This document shows positions 46,810 to 59,246 of a DNA stretch of 64,000 bases, piece by piece. Within the stretch, counting starts at the first letter, position 1. Each line of letters starts with the position of its first letter. Source of the stretch: Apoda limacodes (taxonomy: Eukaryota > Arthropoda > Insecta > Lepidoptera > Limacodidae); assembly GCA_946406115.1 (NCBI GenBank), contig OX291547.1, positions 15,009,001-15,073,000 on the forward strand, given 5' to 3'. The notes under the pieces were generated by a model. That model was not told the DNA's origin and did no database searches. It saw only the letters and a list, made by a program, of their open reading frames with translations. Both the position numbers and the translations under genes were made by a program.

Positions 46810-49800
46810 ATGGGCGCAGCTATACTAAACATTGGTACCACATTGTCTTGGTCAGTGAATCATGCTATTGAGGTCACTAGGTAAGTAAACGAAGTTGAGA
46901 CACGTGGAAACATGAATCATAGCCAACCATGGCTCACTAGAGTGTGGGTAAAGTTCTATCGACACTACATTGACCAAATGGCTTACTACTTCTCAGAAGG
47001 TCCATAGTTTGTTTTTTTTTGTATCAAAAATATTGCCAGTCAGAGACAGGCCAAATTTGTAGATACACAGCGTATATATACAGTGTGTCACAATGATAAA
47101 AACTGTTTTCATATTGAAGGGTCCTAGAAAGATGAAAATCATTAAAAGATAATTTAGGGAAAAAACTATATTCAACTCTCAAGACTTACTTCTAAATAAA
47201 ATCATTAACAGTATGTTATTAGATAGGTACCTACATATTGTAATGAAGTTTTTACAAAGTTTATAATAAATCATCGGGCAAAGCGCCTGAACGATTTCGA
47301 TCTGAAAACTAAGGAGAGGCATTTTAAGTAACACCTCCTAGATACCAACCAGTTACGTAAAATGGCCCGATAATGAGTATGGAAAAAAAAAACGCCCGAA
47401 CTAACTAGTCGATAATATCTTAACTGCCAGTTATACGACTTTTTTATAGGTAATCTGAATGCACTTGCACCAGACGACCGCATCTGAGTTTTCACTTTTC
47501 CAAAAATACAAACTTTCTCCGATTACGTACATTGATGACGCCAGAACATTTAATACCAATAAAGCTGCCATAGTGCATGCATATATTAAGAGTTACGACT
47601 AAAATATAAACGCGACTTTACTTCGCTTCAGCGTAGTGTTACTTCTAACAAGCTATACCTCTGTAGCGGATCATATCGTAAACAAGGCTGACGTCACGCG
47701 TCCTACATCGCGCTATCGAAGTTTCAGTTGCAGTTCAGTATATATAGAAACCAAAGCGCAAATTAAGTGGACCACGGCGGTTGGGGACCGCCTGCAAAAC
47801 ATCTCGCCTGGCAGGAGACGTAGGATGTACTAACATTTTAAAAACAAATATTTTTCAGTTAATTTAACAAAGAAACCACGTTAGATGTAAAAAACAACTT
47901 TTAATAAAAATAGATTCATTTCGTACAAATTATCAAATCAGCATTTCAGAAAGTTCTGCATCTTACATCCCCTTTGCTCCTCTAAAATGCTGGCTTTCTC
48001 TAGGATACCCAAATCGCTATTCGAATTCGAAAATATGTTAGTCCATGGGCCAGCTAGCCAAATTTATGTAAATGGTATAATTTGGGGCAACTAAATTTCC
48101 TTTTTACCATCGTTAGGTTACAACACAATTTAAAACACACATTTAGAACACTTTAAAAAAATGTTATGCAAATGGGGTCAATAGATCTCGAGATACATAT
48201 GATTTTGGACCGCCATCTTGGATTGGCTGCCATTTTTAATAGCTACCATTTTGAGATGGTTTTTTGACATACTAATAAACCTATCTAACTATGGTAAACT
48301 GGAAACTTAGTTCCCAATGTCTTGGCTGACCCATGGATGGATGGAGTGTGGATCAATGGACTAAGATATGATGATGCCAATTGAATGCTTGCATGGAATT
48401 AAAAGCCAAGTTTTGTTGCTGCGCCTTGTTGGTAACGCCGACGTGCAGTTTTCAGCTCTTTTTAAAATAGATTCGATTGTCCTATTTTAAGTCTCAAACT
48501 GGAAAAGAAATATGTCTCTTTACTAATTTCTACTGGAAAATTACTACACCTATTTGTTGTTACATAGGTATAGGTAGAAACATCGCGTTAAATAAATAAC
48601 GCGTTTTTTCAATTTTCAATCCATGAATTTTATAATCTACATAAAACAATAAATAAACAGTAAATAACCGTATAATATTACTTTACTTAATAGATTTTTG
48701 ACAGCTTTGATAATATAATTTTGATAAATTTATTTCCGATTTCATGTTCATTTACCCTTTAATTTGGAAGAAACTTTGGTCATTGAAAAATGCACTCTAT
48801 AACTGGAGACAAACACCGATGATAATAATATCGACTTCACGCCAATTAGGCGATCGTTTAGCATCGATGTCAAACAAGTGTCAAAAATATCTAAATTTTA
48901 GTATAATCTGCAAGGTAGCAAACTGTTTCGTTTTTTTATTTCTATTATAAATATTTCAATATTTTTTGTTTAAATTTCTGTTATTTTTGTCTCTCTTGCC
49001 ACCGAAAAATGAAACTATAGACCCATGCCTGGTGGCGGGGTTTTGTTGTTAATCTGTCAAACTGCCTATACAAATTCTTTGTTTATGGTAGTGTGTGCAC
49101 GTGAACCGTTCGGTTTGCAACCAATAATTTTGTTAGTAACGTTTCAAAGCTTCACGAACGTTAGGTAACAAGTGGCAAAACTAGCGGTTTCAAAAGTATA
49201 AAAATTATCATAATTGGGAACTCTTTATCCCAAAACGAACACACTCTTAGTTGCCTTACGCCACCTAACGGACAATCATTTAATTACTAAGCAGATGTGC
49301 ACACCTTTTACTCAAAATACATGCGTGCGAGTTTCCATGCTTCATACTTAGCAACACATCTACTAGATGGCGTTTCTTGGTTAAAATTATAATAGATATC
49401 ATAAATTATTCAATAGATTTATTGTAAATTACATTTTATGTATATAATTTTAATTTATGTGGATATGAGTCAAAGAAACCTAAAATAAATGATTTTTTCT
49501 ATTTATAAATTATATAATGACATATTAAAGTTACTTGTGTTGAAATAAAATTATGAACATGATTGATGATGATTATGGCAAATCAATTTTTTATGAAAAA
49601 CAATCTACGGCGTTTATACCCTGAAATCAAAAGCTACTAAGTAATTAAAAATTTAATGCACTAATTTCACTTCTCTAAAAGCTAGGTGAACGAACTAATT
49701 AGTAAATAACAGAGCAAGGCGAAGGTAAAACGGTCTTGAACCGTAAACAAATTGAAAGATATTGTCAAGTCGCGCTAGTATAAGCTGAATCGTAAACAGA

Positions 49801-52122
49801 CACACCGAGAATGTAATCAAACGCAGAGTAATTACCTAGTCTCTGAAACACACAGCGAGAATGTAATCCCGCATGTACAGAGTAATTACCTAGTACCTGA
49901 AACATACTCACCGTAGGTATTGTTAAGAAAAGTACTTGCAAAATTGAAAAACGTACTTATTTTAGTTTAGTCAGATACACAAATTACACATTCTTTACTT
50001 ATTGTTTCCTTTTCTTTTCTCCTTTCCTAATCTAAAAATTCTAAACTGTCCAATACCGTAGTTCTTATTCTAAACTCTATACGAGAAGGCAATAAAACTG
50101 ACCCTTTATCATATTAGCTAGACACCTAAATGTATTAAAATAAAAGATACTACGAAACCCATCATAAGAAAATTAAAATAAACCTAATGGAATTTAATCT
50201 TGCAATTGCTTGGCGCAACACAAGTTGCATATACATAGTACATTACCAACCCAATAGTACTTTGATTAGCAATGCTATTTATTGCTGTAATTTATAGGTC
50301 GCAGATACCAATGCAAGTTACCTACATACTTTATCTCAAGAGACACATAATGCATTGTATGAACAATGTATGACGTACTTTGCGTGCCATTGGCACGCTT
50401 CATTAAGTAATTTATATGTGCAGCTCGACGACGGAATTCATTGCACTGATCGCGAAAGAAGCCTCGATAAGTGACGATGACTTTTTATCTGATTGTTTAA
50501 TAAGGATAAATGAGTCGGTAAAGAAGTGGTCCATTATTTACAATAACGTATCATTCCCAGAACAATGGAGTGGTAAAAAAACTTTAAATATTAATAATAA
50601 TTAAATAAATAGTACCTACTACAAAAAAATTAACTAGCATAACTGAGCAAAGCCAAGACAGCAATTGCATTTAAAAAGGTCTAGGGAACGTTTTTAGTTT
50701 AAAACCGAATACAAATCAATAACTAAGAGATTTCTAGGAAATAACTCGTTTACGTAAATATACCTTTAATCCTAGGCACCAAAACTAGCAAACAAACTAA
50801 AGATAAGGGCAGTCAATAATACGTGAAGACATTACGATAAAGTTATTCAGGTCACTAATTGGTTAACAAGTGTACCTTATGTAACATATTTGATTGTGTT
50901 ACTCAGCCACAACATGGTGATACGGCACGAATGCGTCAACGTTAAGAAGGAAAAACGTTTCTAAATCTCCAAGACTACGCCCTAAAACGTTGCTAGCTTG
51001 GTGAAGTTCATAACAATTATTTTGTAAAAGCAAAATCTAAGACTTGACTCTACCACCATTAATGATCATGATCATAAATGATAAATTTATCTGAACACTT
51101 GATTTAAATTTAGTTAACATTGGGACCCAGGTTCTTGACATCTCCAGACACTATAGATATAATTCTGCAATGATTTATGGAGTCTGTACAGAAGCACTCG
51201 TATGATTCTACTGAAATCAATAAATATTCCTTCTGCTAAGGGGCTTGTTATTTTTTACTTTTCACTTACAAATTTCAAGTCAGTTTTACTTTTTCCATTG
51301 TAACTTCTATTCTATTGTAGATTCTAACGGCAACAACTCAATAATAAAAAAGAACACAGAAGGTAAAGTATTTTTAAATAATACGTACCGCCCTTCCCCC
51401 TCCTGACTGCCCGCCGGCCTCGCACATCATAAATGCGCGCGCAATACTTGATAATTATTTTGCTACCACGTTATTTTAAAAGTGCGATATCTCCTAAGAT
51501 ATTCATTGAAATCGAATGATGAACGGGGCAATTTTGTTTTAAATTACCTAAATGCTTGTGATGCATAACGTATTTATTTAGATAAACATTAATATCACGT
51601 TTATAAAAACACCTTCACAAATAATGCATTATATTAGAACAAATATGGTGAGCATTAAAAAAACTTATAGTGAGCCAACCTTAAAATATAGACATATGCT
51701 GTCTCGGACTTTTTTTTAAAACTTTTATAGAGGAACAATTCTGTCATACATGTTTTTGCGAAACTTTTACCGTTTACGCAGCGCACGCAACGGAAGCTCT
51801 CAAAAGGATAAAAAAACCCGATTTTGAAACATTTTTCATTAGTGCTCCGCTCCTATTTGTGTTAGAGTAATGATATATAGCCTATAGCCTTCCTCGATAA
51901 ATGGGCTATCCAACACTCAAAGAATTTTTTAAATCCGACCAGTAGTTCCTGAGATTAGCGCGTTCAAACAAACAAACTCTTCGGCTTTATATTCGGATAG
52001 TATATAGATAAGTAATTTACGTCTTACGGGTTCACCTATTGTCACACACAGGACCGATGATGTGGTGCAAAAGAGGAGTGTTGCCAATGCACTGCAAAAA
52101 GCGGAACTTAGGAAAAGTGTGA
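46810..52122 (+). CDS. Novel small plus-strand gene (4 exons, about 110 aa, tentative)
   Basis: Exons are 46802-46880 (ATG at 46810), 50424-50572, 51321-51362 and 52052-52122. Donors are TAG|GTAAGT, GTG|GTAAAA and AAG|GTAAAG; acceptors are TTCTTCTGCAG, TATATGTGCAG, TTCTATTCTATTGTAG and TTGTCACACACAG. Phases 2, 1 and 1 agree, and exons 2 and 3 are each open in only that frame. The protein reads MGAAILNIGTTLSWSVNHAI, STTEFIALIAKEASISDDDF, IRINESVKKWSIIYNNVSFP and EQWSDSNGNNSIIKKNTE. The last exon is doubtful: in phase it ends at TGA 52120-52122, but its other frame (TDDVVQKRSVANALQKAELR, TAG at 52128) looks more protein-like and would need a missed exon of 3n+1 bases. AATAAA lies at 52543. No signal peptide, membrane span or known motif is seen; the family is not recognised. 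Confidence 0.45.
49565..49632 (+). repeat. Short MITE family C arm
   Basis: GATTATGGCAAATCAATTTT, then AATCTACGGCGTTTATACCC, match the arms at 24950-25310 and 42290-42410. Confidence 0.6.
49797..49905. repeat. Two-copy tandem repeat of about 50 bp
   Basis: CGAGAATGTAATC, then CAGAGTAATTACCTAGT and CTGAAACA occur twice in a row with small differences. It lies in intron 1 of the plus-strand small gene. Confidence 0.75.
51389..51430 (-). other. Candidate short coding first exon, minus strand
   Basis: Two adjacent ATGs open MMCEAGGQSGGGRA, followed by GCG|GTACGT at phase 0. It is a small GC island in AT-rich DNA. Phase 0 is what septin exon 2 needs, so it could be an alternative septin start about 7 kb upstream. 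It could also be an unrelated first exon or chance. Confidence 0.2.
51475..52015 (+). mobile_element. Transposon remnant
   Basis: Holds AGTGCGATATCTCCTAAGAT, TAGCCTATAGCCTTCCTCGA, TAAATGGGCTATCCAACACT, CGACCAGTAGTTCCTGAGAT and TAGCGCGTTCAAACAAACAA, ending in a TATA-rich tail. I recall this text as a very common lepidopteran repeat. It lies in the last intron of the plus-strand small gene. Confidence 0.7.
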
Positions 52123-52403
52123 AAATTTAGAGAACTGAAATACAAGACTGCAACTCTTTCTTTAATACTTAAAAAAAGTAAGACACAGGATGGAGTAATT
52201 TGTGATTTATCAACACGCAAAACAGTGCTATGAAATCAATTGCAGCAGAACATGTCTGTTTGGTTATTAAGCACGTGCGATCGAACCAACCATGCCTTGT
52301 TTCTAAAACATGCACCAACAATTGCAACTGAATCGGTTCGGCGAAGTCAAACTGGCTCGTAAATAGAATCACAACACAAAAAGGAAACACTGAAAATACT
52401 TAC

Positions 52404-52477
52404 ATCGGGTATAGTGAACTCACTGTAACGTGGATAGAAAATGATTCATCGGTCTTACTGTTGTTAACCTTAACCAT
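52404..52477 (-). other. Candidate short coding first exon, minus strand
   Basis: The ATG at 52477 opens MVKVNNSKTDESFSIHVTVS then SLYP, to a consensus donor AT|GTAAGT at phase 2. There is a stop in frame a few codons upstream. The next exon was not found with confidence. If the exon at 51389-51430 is extended upstream to an acceptor TTATCAAG near 51448, the phases fit, but this is speculative. Confidence 0.25.
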
Positions 52478-52664
52478 TACTCCTAAAGCTTATTTTGAGA
52501 CTGAGCCTGCAAGAATTTCATTAATGTATTTTAACTTATTGTAATAAAAAATGAAGGATATATTGTGTGATTGGATATCAAAAACGGCTAGGCAAGATAT
52601 AACTTAGTAACTAACATATCCAATAAGTTTTCTTAAGTACGAGTACATAAATCATTCACATCAC

Positions 52665-52825
52665 TTTGTACCCAGGGCAGTAAAAAATCGCAAGAAAACG
52701 TACATATGTCAAAGAAAAAAATAAACGTATGTGAAGTCCATAATTCGCACTAAGCCCGCGTGTGGACTATGGCCCAAATCGCCCTCGGTAAGGGGAGGTC
52801 GTAGTGAGCACGTATACAGCTGATA
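52665..52825 (+). mobile_element. SINE body fragment
   Basis: Contains CGTATGTGAAGTCCATAATT, CGCACTAAGCCCGCGTGTGG and ACTATGGCCCAAATCGCCCT. It is the same family as 17950-18215 and 37015-37200. Confidence 0.65.
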
Positions 52826-53265
52826 AAGATACATATTCAAAAATACACCTAGATCACCCAATATTTATTTCATTTCCTACTTGTTATTTTTAATATACTT
52901 ACATTTAGATTTACCTACCATTATTATTTTAGGGTTTTTAGGGTTCTGTCTAGGAACCCTTATAGTTCCAGCATCTCCGTCCGTCCGTATATGTATGTCA
53001 CAGCCATTTAATCCAGAATTTCCCAAAACTCGTTTTAGGAATCAAAAAAAAAACAAAGTATAGTATACTACGAGTAACACATAAACTAAAGTTACTTCAA
53101 AAAATAACACCAGTTACTAGGGTCAAATACTTTGCGGAATATAGCAGATCGAATATCTTTTTTACAGACTTAAATGACAAAAACAGCTACAGAACCCTTA
53201 AATAAACTAAGTATTGCCTGACATGCTTTTGGCCGCTTTTTCAAGATCCTTAGGTAGGTATAGAA

Positions 53266-53465
53266 ATACTAGCTGACCGGGCAGACGTTGTCCTGCATGA
53301 TACCGACTGCAGCGCCATCTGCCGGGCTGATTTGTGAATCTACACCATCCAGGGCGCCACCCACACGCATACAAAAAAAATCATTCAAAATCGGTCCAGC
53401 CATTTCGGTGGAGTACAGTGACATATACACGTACAGTAAAATTATATATGTAAAGATATTGTGTA
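53266..53465 (+). mobile_element. Transposon remnant starting ACTAGCTGACCGGGC
   Basis: Starts ACTAGCTGACCGGGCAGACG and has AAATCGGTCCAGCCATTTCG, GTGGAGTACAGTGACATATA and a TATA-rich end. This is a frequent lepidopteran repeat type. Open frames on both strands here belong to it. Confidence 0.65.
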
Positions 53466-53469
53466 AGTA

Positions 53470-56200
53470 CATTCATACCATGATTTATCTAGGATAGTCC
53501 AATTGCCTACGTCTGACCGACGTGATCAGCTGTAACCTCCCATTGCAACTGCTCGTGATTTTCAAGCAATTAACCTTAATTGCGTAGCAACTTGTACCGT
53601 TAATCGTTGAAGTGTGTCTTCGTATCAACTAACAAAGATCATCACCGAATGTAAACATTCAGTAGGGTAACTATTAGAAAATATGTAAAATATATCTATA
53701 AATATATAAAAAAAAACTTAATATTGGCTTTTATAGATATTCAAAGTTATTAAAATCCGCCTTCTCTAAAGTTATTTAAACTCTCTCTTCATCATCATAC
53801 ATTTCTATCATAGTGTACAACGTTTCATATCTATGCGACAATTTATAAGTGAAAAGTGAGCTGTTAACTCATACTTTTACAGTTACAGGTAATAACTTCC
53901 TTATGATGTCTTCAAATTCATATATCTAAGGTTCACCTACATAGTAAGTACATCAAATTATAATTCGAAAGGAACATTAAACTATATCAGTAATGTTAGT
54001 TTTGGAAGTTTTCCTTTAATATACTCAAAAAAAAAGGAAAGGTCACACTCACGATCGTAGAAACTAGATATAAGCTCTAACAATGCAAAAGTAAGTCATC
54101 GATATAAAACGTATGAAAATTCATATAGAAACGTTTCGAGAGACTGCTACAAAATATATGTGAGATCACAGAACGTACGTAGGTATATTTTCAAACTTGG
54201 AATTCAAAGACAAATTTCTCTGCTCGGCAAATTTGTAACAATAACAAGCCAATAAGAAACATAACGCTGAGTTCAACTCAAGACTCCTTCCTCCTCCTCC
54301 TCAAAATAATACGTAAGTAGATATTATTATCGTAGCGTAATTTACTTCAACAGAAAAAATGATAATAAATCAATGCCCAACGAGCATATTCTTCATAAGT
54401 CAGATGACGGCTTAAGTCAATCAAATCACTGTCACACCCACAAGACTCCATGTATTAAAACAGTATCGAGTGAAACTTAACAATTGCTAACAAATGATTT
54501 ATGATACCCCTCACTCCTACGACCGTAGCATGATTACGATACGATAAAAGAAATAAATTGTAATTAATTATTAGCGCCATAAATATTACACAAGCAACTA
54601 CGAAACGGATATGCAGTAAATACGGTGCTATCACAACAAACGGCATTAGGATATATTATAAATTACAATTTGTTCTTCAAACGGAACTCAGTCCACAATA
54701 CGAAGCCGGGGGAATACGTAATTATGGTTGTTGGAACTGGTCTTTTCTACCTTGTACCATGTTATGCACAGTGAAAAGATTCTGGGGCAAATTTTATGTT
54801 ATTTATTAGATTTCTTCAAGAACCTTAATCAACAGTTTTAACTCAGTAAGCAAACTAAAAAGTATTGTTAACCACCCTTACTTTTAGTTTCAAATGTTAC
54901 GAACTAGCACTCGTGTTAAAAAGTAACCACTTTCGCAACAATTATTTTTTTTCGTTTATGTATGACACTTACTTTACAATTATTACAATAAGAAGGTAGT
55001 AACAGCAAATAATAAAAACCGACCAAGTATAAGTCCCGCTATCGCGCTAAAGGTCCCGAAATCGTATAAAAAAAATAGTAAAGTACTTATACCAGGTATG
55101 TAGATTACAATAGTAACTAGTATTTAAAAAAAATGTGCTAAATGATCTCATTATTTATAACCATCTTTTCAAATCAAATATGTATATGTCAAGTTACGAT
55201 TGTTTCTTATGATTTTAGTTACTAAAGTTGTAACTAAGTAAGCAATCGTTTTTTGTATTCTATGTGGTGAAGTCTGACTCGCACTTGGCAGATTTTATCA
55301 TCTATCTAATCACCTGACTAGTCGTACTGTCTACCTAAGATTTATATATCAGATTTACTAACAATAGACAAAACAACAATAATGTCTGCTGTACTAAGCG
55401 GGATAATTTTACATACAATAGAATAGAAACACAAAGCATTACCACAAAAATGGTAATAGACTCCTTTAACTGGCAACAACCCAACATTACCTGCTTAAAT
55501 GACTTTAAAAATGGAACAATTAATTTTATTGGTTACAAATAAAATTTATAGTAACTCTTTACCTTGAAAAGCTACGTCTAAGAAAAATGTCTTGTTATTC
55601 CACTTATCATATTTTTTAACGATGTTTCAAATATTGAGTTTATTAAGTACCAGGTATCAAACAATACAATCAACATCACAATAGATCAAACTATTTAACA
55701 AGGATCAAAGATACAAAGCAGTACCTGAAGTGATCCAAATCTTACAAGTAATTTTCAGTTTCGAGTCGATAGAGCAAAATTATGAAAAGTTCAACAGCAA
55801 TACATGTGCACACACTTAATATATTTTGGTGGCTTATCCTTGCAGTAAAACGATAAAATGACTTGACTTTTTAAACGATGTATCCAAATTTATTTGTTTT
55901 CTTTAAAACAGAATTTTACAAATTCGTATTTTTTGATAAATAACCTTTCTATATCATTAGAACTAGAGACATTTTAGAAAGTTAACTTCTTGCATATTAA
56001 TAATTTCACTAGGCTACCAATTATTTACATTTTGAACATCTGTTAATTTGTATTAATCTACCAGAGAGAGTGCTCAAAATGTCACCAACCCCGATTTTAG
56101 GAATAAGTTTGTGAGTAAGCAATTTGTAAGGGATGAACGAAATTCAATTAGGAAATAGTGACCCGTGAGTGAATGAGAGCACTCTCGCTTTATGCCTCTA
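53470..56200. other. AT-rich gap without recognised genes
   Basis: I see no convincing exon, RNA or element here. A minus-strand AATAAA at 55889-55894 is a plausible poly(A) signal for the gene ending at 56206. Confidence 0.5.
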
Positions 56201-56205
56201 TCAAA

Positions 56206-57432
56206 TTAAATATCTATCATATAAAATGGCACCATAACACGACAAGGCCAGTATCTAAAGTAAACCGGAAAGGAAGTATTTGGAACCAGATAAGATGGTC
56301 TCCACTCTCCAATTAGAGTAATCTCTAGTGCTAGTTTCCAGTCCTTCGACAATATTTTCAATAAATAGGACATATTCCAAAAATACCTGTCACAATTAAT
56401 ACATTTATATGGATAGCACTTTCGCAATATATTTTCGCAACACCTGTATGCAAAAAGGTTAATCTTACTTATTTCTTAATTTAGATGACACGCTTAACAA
56501 GCCTATCGATTGTTTACTGCTTTGTGATGGGCGGTCGTGGTGTAACCAGGTTGATTTCGTTTCGCCTGGATGCCGTTGCTTCTGTTTAAAATTACCAGCA
56601 TCTGTGACGAAATATCTCAAGGGATCAACTATTTTATATAGTCGAATCACCATATTTACACACCTGTAGTCATCTGTATAAAAAAAATATCCTTGAAAAA
56701 TGCTGATAAATGTAACAATAAAAATGATGCTGATAATGATGATAAAATAATCATAACGGTGTCGTATAGCAGTCTGCATAAAAAAATATGATAAATATTA
56801 TTGGTAATTAGATCTTTGGAAAACTGGTCGTTTACCTGCTTTTTATTTAAAAGAAGTCCTATTCTTCTACTTTTTATGCAGGTTTGACCGTAGCTATACA
56901 TACCCTAATTTAGATTATTCAGTACATTGTATATTCTGGTCTCATACAAAGGTGAAAATTTATAATGATGGTTTCCCGAGCTTATTATCATAGTTTCTCT
57001 ATTTCTTTACTTCTTATGCTTTACTTGTCACAGAGCAAGTCATAATCTAGTACAAAATCAATAGTTGTATAGTTAGCGCAATACAATATTTTATCAAATA
57101 ATAAAACAATGAACTCAAAAAAAACTTACAGTAAACTAAGCTAATAAATGTACATTTCGTGTTAAAAAATTGTTATTTTGAACATTACATGTAACAAAAT
57201 AGTTTTAACAAATACCTAACTAAACTAACGAGGTGTGGCACAATCATATGTACGTAGCAGGAAATCCATTTCCATAGCAGGATAAATATTATTTGTAAAT
57301 ATTATTATACTAAGTTTAGCTTACTTGTTCAGCACCATTTGTAGAATTGGGTTTGTATCGAGCCAACACTGGTCGATTCCTCGATCGATTTAGGGGTGAT
57401 TCCGACACAGACGTCATTATACCACCAGTCAT
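56206..57432 (-). CDS. Small single-pass membrane protein, Cys-rich C-terminal half (216 aa)
   Basis: Exons are 57432-57325, 56773-56469 and 56443-56206, with donors CAA|GTAAGC and AA|GTAAGA and acceptors TTTTTTTATGCAG and CTTTTTGCATACAG. Phases 0 and 2 fit and the total is 651 nt. Residues 1-36 (MTGGIMTSVSESPLNRSRNR, then PVLARYKPNSTNGAEQ) are polar and basic. Residues 45-67 are a strong hydrophobic span (YFIIIISIIFIVTFISIFQG), with no signal peptide before it, so a type II signal-anchor is likely: basic N-terminus in the cytosol and about 150 residues outside or in the lumen. A Cys group, CCENILRKCYPYKCINC, lies at 139-155. An alternative donor, ACAG|GTGTGT at 56663, is in the same phase and would skip about 65 residues. 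Another possible donor at 56386 could shorten exon 3. The family is not recognised. Confidence 0.5.
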
Positions 57433-58620
57433 TAAACTTTAACTAAAATTCATCAACAAAACTATAACGCACAAAACAGTTGGACCGACCAAGCGCAACC
57501 CGATAACCGTTCAAAAGGAAACATGCATACAATTACTGAAATATGTGCCAGTAACTTAAGCGATACCACATTTTTTCCGTCGACAAATCACATCCGGAGG
57601 CGAGAATAGTCGAATGAACTAGGAGCGACTGAATCAGCCAATTCTTACTACCATGCTAAGCTTAACTGATAACGTCTAATGGTGTTTTGCGCGCAAACAC
57701 TGTAGAAATGTGTCACTGATAATTTATAAGCCTTTAACATACACGGGTTAACAGTGTATCAAATATAACGCCTCTTTTAATCACTGATATTTATACGTAA
57801 CAGGATAACATATTTTGAAAAAGCAAATCACGATGAAGACCGTCTGACCTAATAACACAGTATCAAATTTAACTGTTTAAATAAATATAATTAATATTAA
57901 AACTCGCGCGTTAATAAAATCACAGTGCAACGACCGGTCAACGGGTGATAATTTGCACACTGAAATAATTAAACAAGCGCATCGAACAAATAACAAAGTG
58001 GTTTGTAATTGCAATCGCCACTGACTGGCGAAGCGTGACACTTAGAGCGCCATGGTGGGCCATAGGGACGCAACACGGTGGTACTGAGGTATTAGTGTCA
58101 CAAGTCCTTCTGGACTCACAACGAGGACTGAATAGCGGTCTCGAATTCCTACTCGTAATTCAAACGACGAATCGCATACGTGTCTTGTGGGACAATGATA
58201 GCTCGGTCAGTAGTGACCCAATAATTTCACGCGTAATATACAATATATTAATTCAACAATGCAAGTAGAAACCACAATGAATAGCTTCAAATCGTATGAA
58301 TAATAAACTTACCGCTGTGTATGGAAGTGAAGATAGAGACGCACCAACACATGAAACAAAAATTAAAGTGCTGTTAGTAATTAAACAAATATTATGGAAT
58401 AGTATAAAATAATCTAAATAAACAACGTACCAAAGCAAGGAAAACAACAATAACTTATGTTTTCATGACTACTAGTGCTCGCACAATCTACTTCCATCAA
58501 CTTTGGCCCCACAAGTTATAGTAGCAGAAGACTTGTGTTTTAAATAGTAGAGAACTTAAACCGTAGTAAGCAAGAGCTGAGCCGCGTATGCCGTGATTAG
58601 AAATAGGTGCGATAAAACAA
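57433..58620 (-). promoter_or_regulatory. Upstream region of the membrane-protein gene
   Basis: A GC-richer patch at 58020-58240 and a minus-strand CAG...GCG|GTAAGT unit at 58316-58377 could be promoter and 5' UTR exon of the gene starting at 57432. The unit has a good acceptor (TTGTTTAATTACTAACAG) and donor. It carries an ATG, so it could also code for a few residues. None of this is proven. Confidence 0.25.
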
Positions 58621-59141
58621 CTAGTCACACTAATCGGTGAATCACAAGATGTAAATGCAGAATTGTTTTTAAATCCCGATTGTTGTCAATATGGATCACT
58701 GAAAACACTGATGAGCAATTTAAACAATGACGCCAGAAATTTTTATGACAAGCTGGCTTTTTGCTTTCGAAATTGTTGCATGCAGCACTGTTGTTTATGA
58801 TCCTTATAGAAGACATTATTCTAATTTTTAATTATAAGCCTGAGTTCGTAAATTTCAGATTCCTGACTGGTTTAGTAGACTGGTGATTGACCCCGTAACA
58901 AAATGAGTTGATCAGGGTGTGGAAAAGGAGGCGCTGAGGAAAATATCTGATGCTCTAAACCTGAATAGGTACACTACATTTCCCTCATCAATTATTTATT
59001 GCAGATGATTTAATACAGTAATTCATTGATAAGCCTGATTATTTTCGAGTTAATAAATTTAAAGAGACATGACCTAGTTTAGTTTTTGAGATTGAGCCCC
59101 TTACAAAAATTGTCGGTTAAGGAACACAACAAATCTGAATA

Positions 59142-59246
59142 TACACTGACGAGCAAAAATAACTAATCAATTACGTAAACGACAATATTTCCAAAACAAC
59201 TCATGATAGTCAAAGGAACATTGAAGCGTATTAAATCACTTATTAT
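59142..59246. mobile_element. MITE family B, half copy
   Basis: TACACTGACGAGCAAAAATA then GACAATATTTCCAAAACAAC and TCATGATAGTCAAAGGAACA match the inverted right half of the element at 14553-14797. The other half is missing. Confidence 0.75.

Noticed and set aside
48744..48950. 68-codon plus-strand frame as an extra exon of the small plus-strand gene
   Set aside because: Its possible acceptor (TTTGGAAG) gives the wrong phase for the exon ending at 46880.
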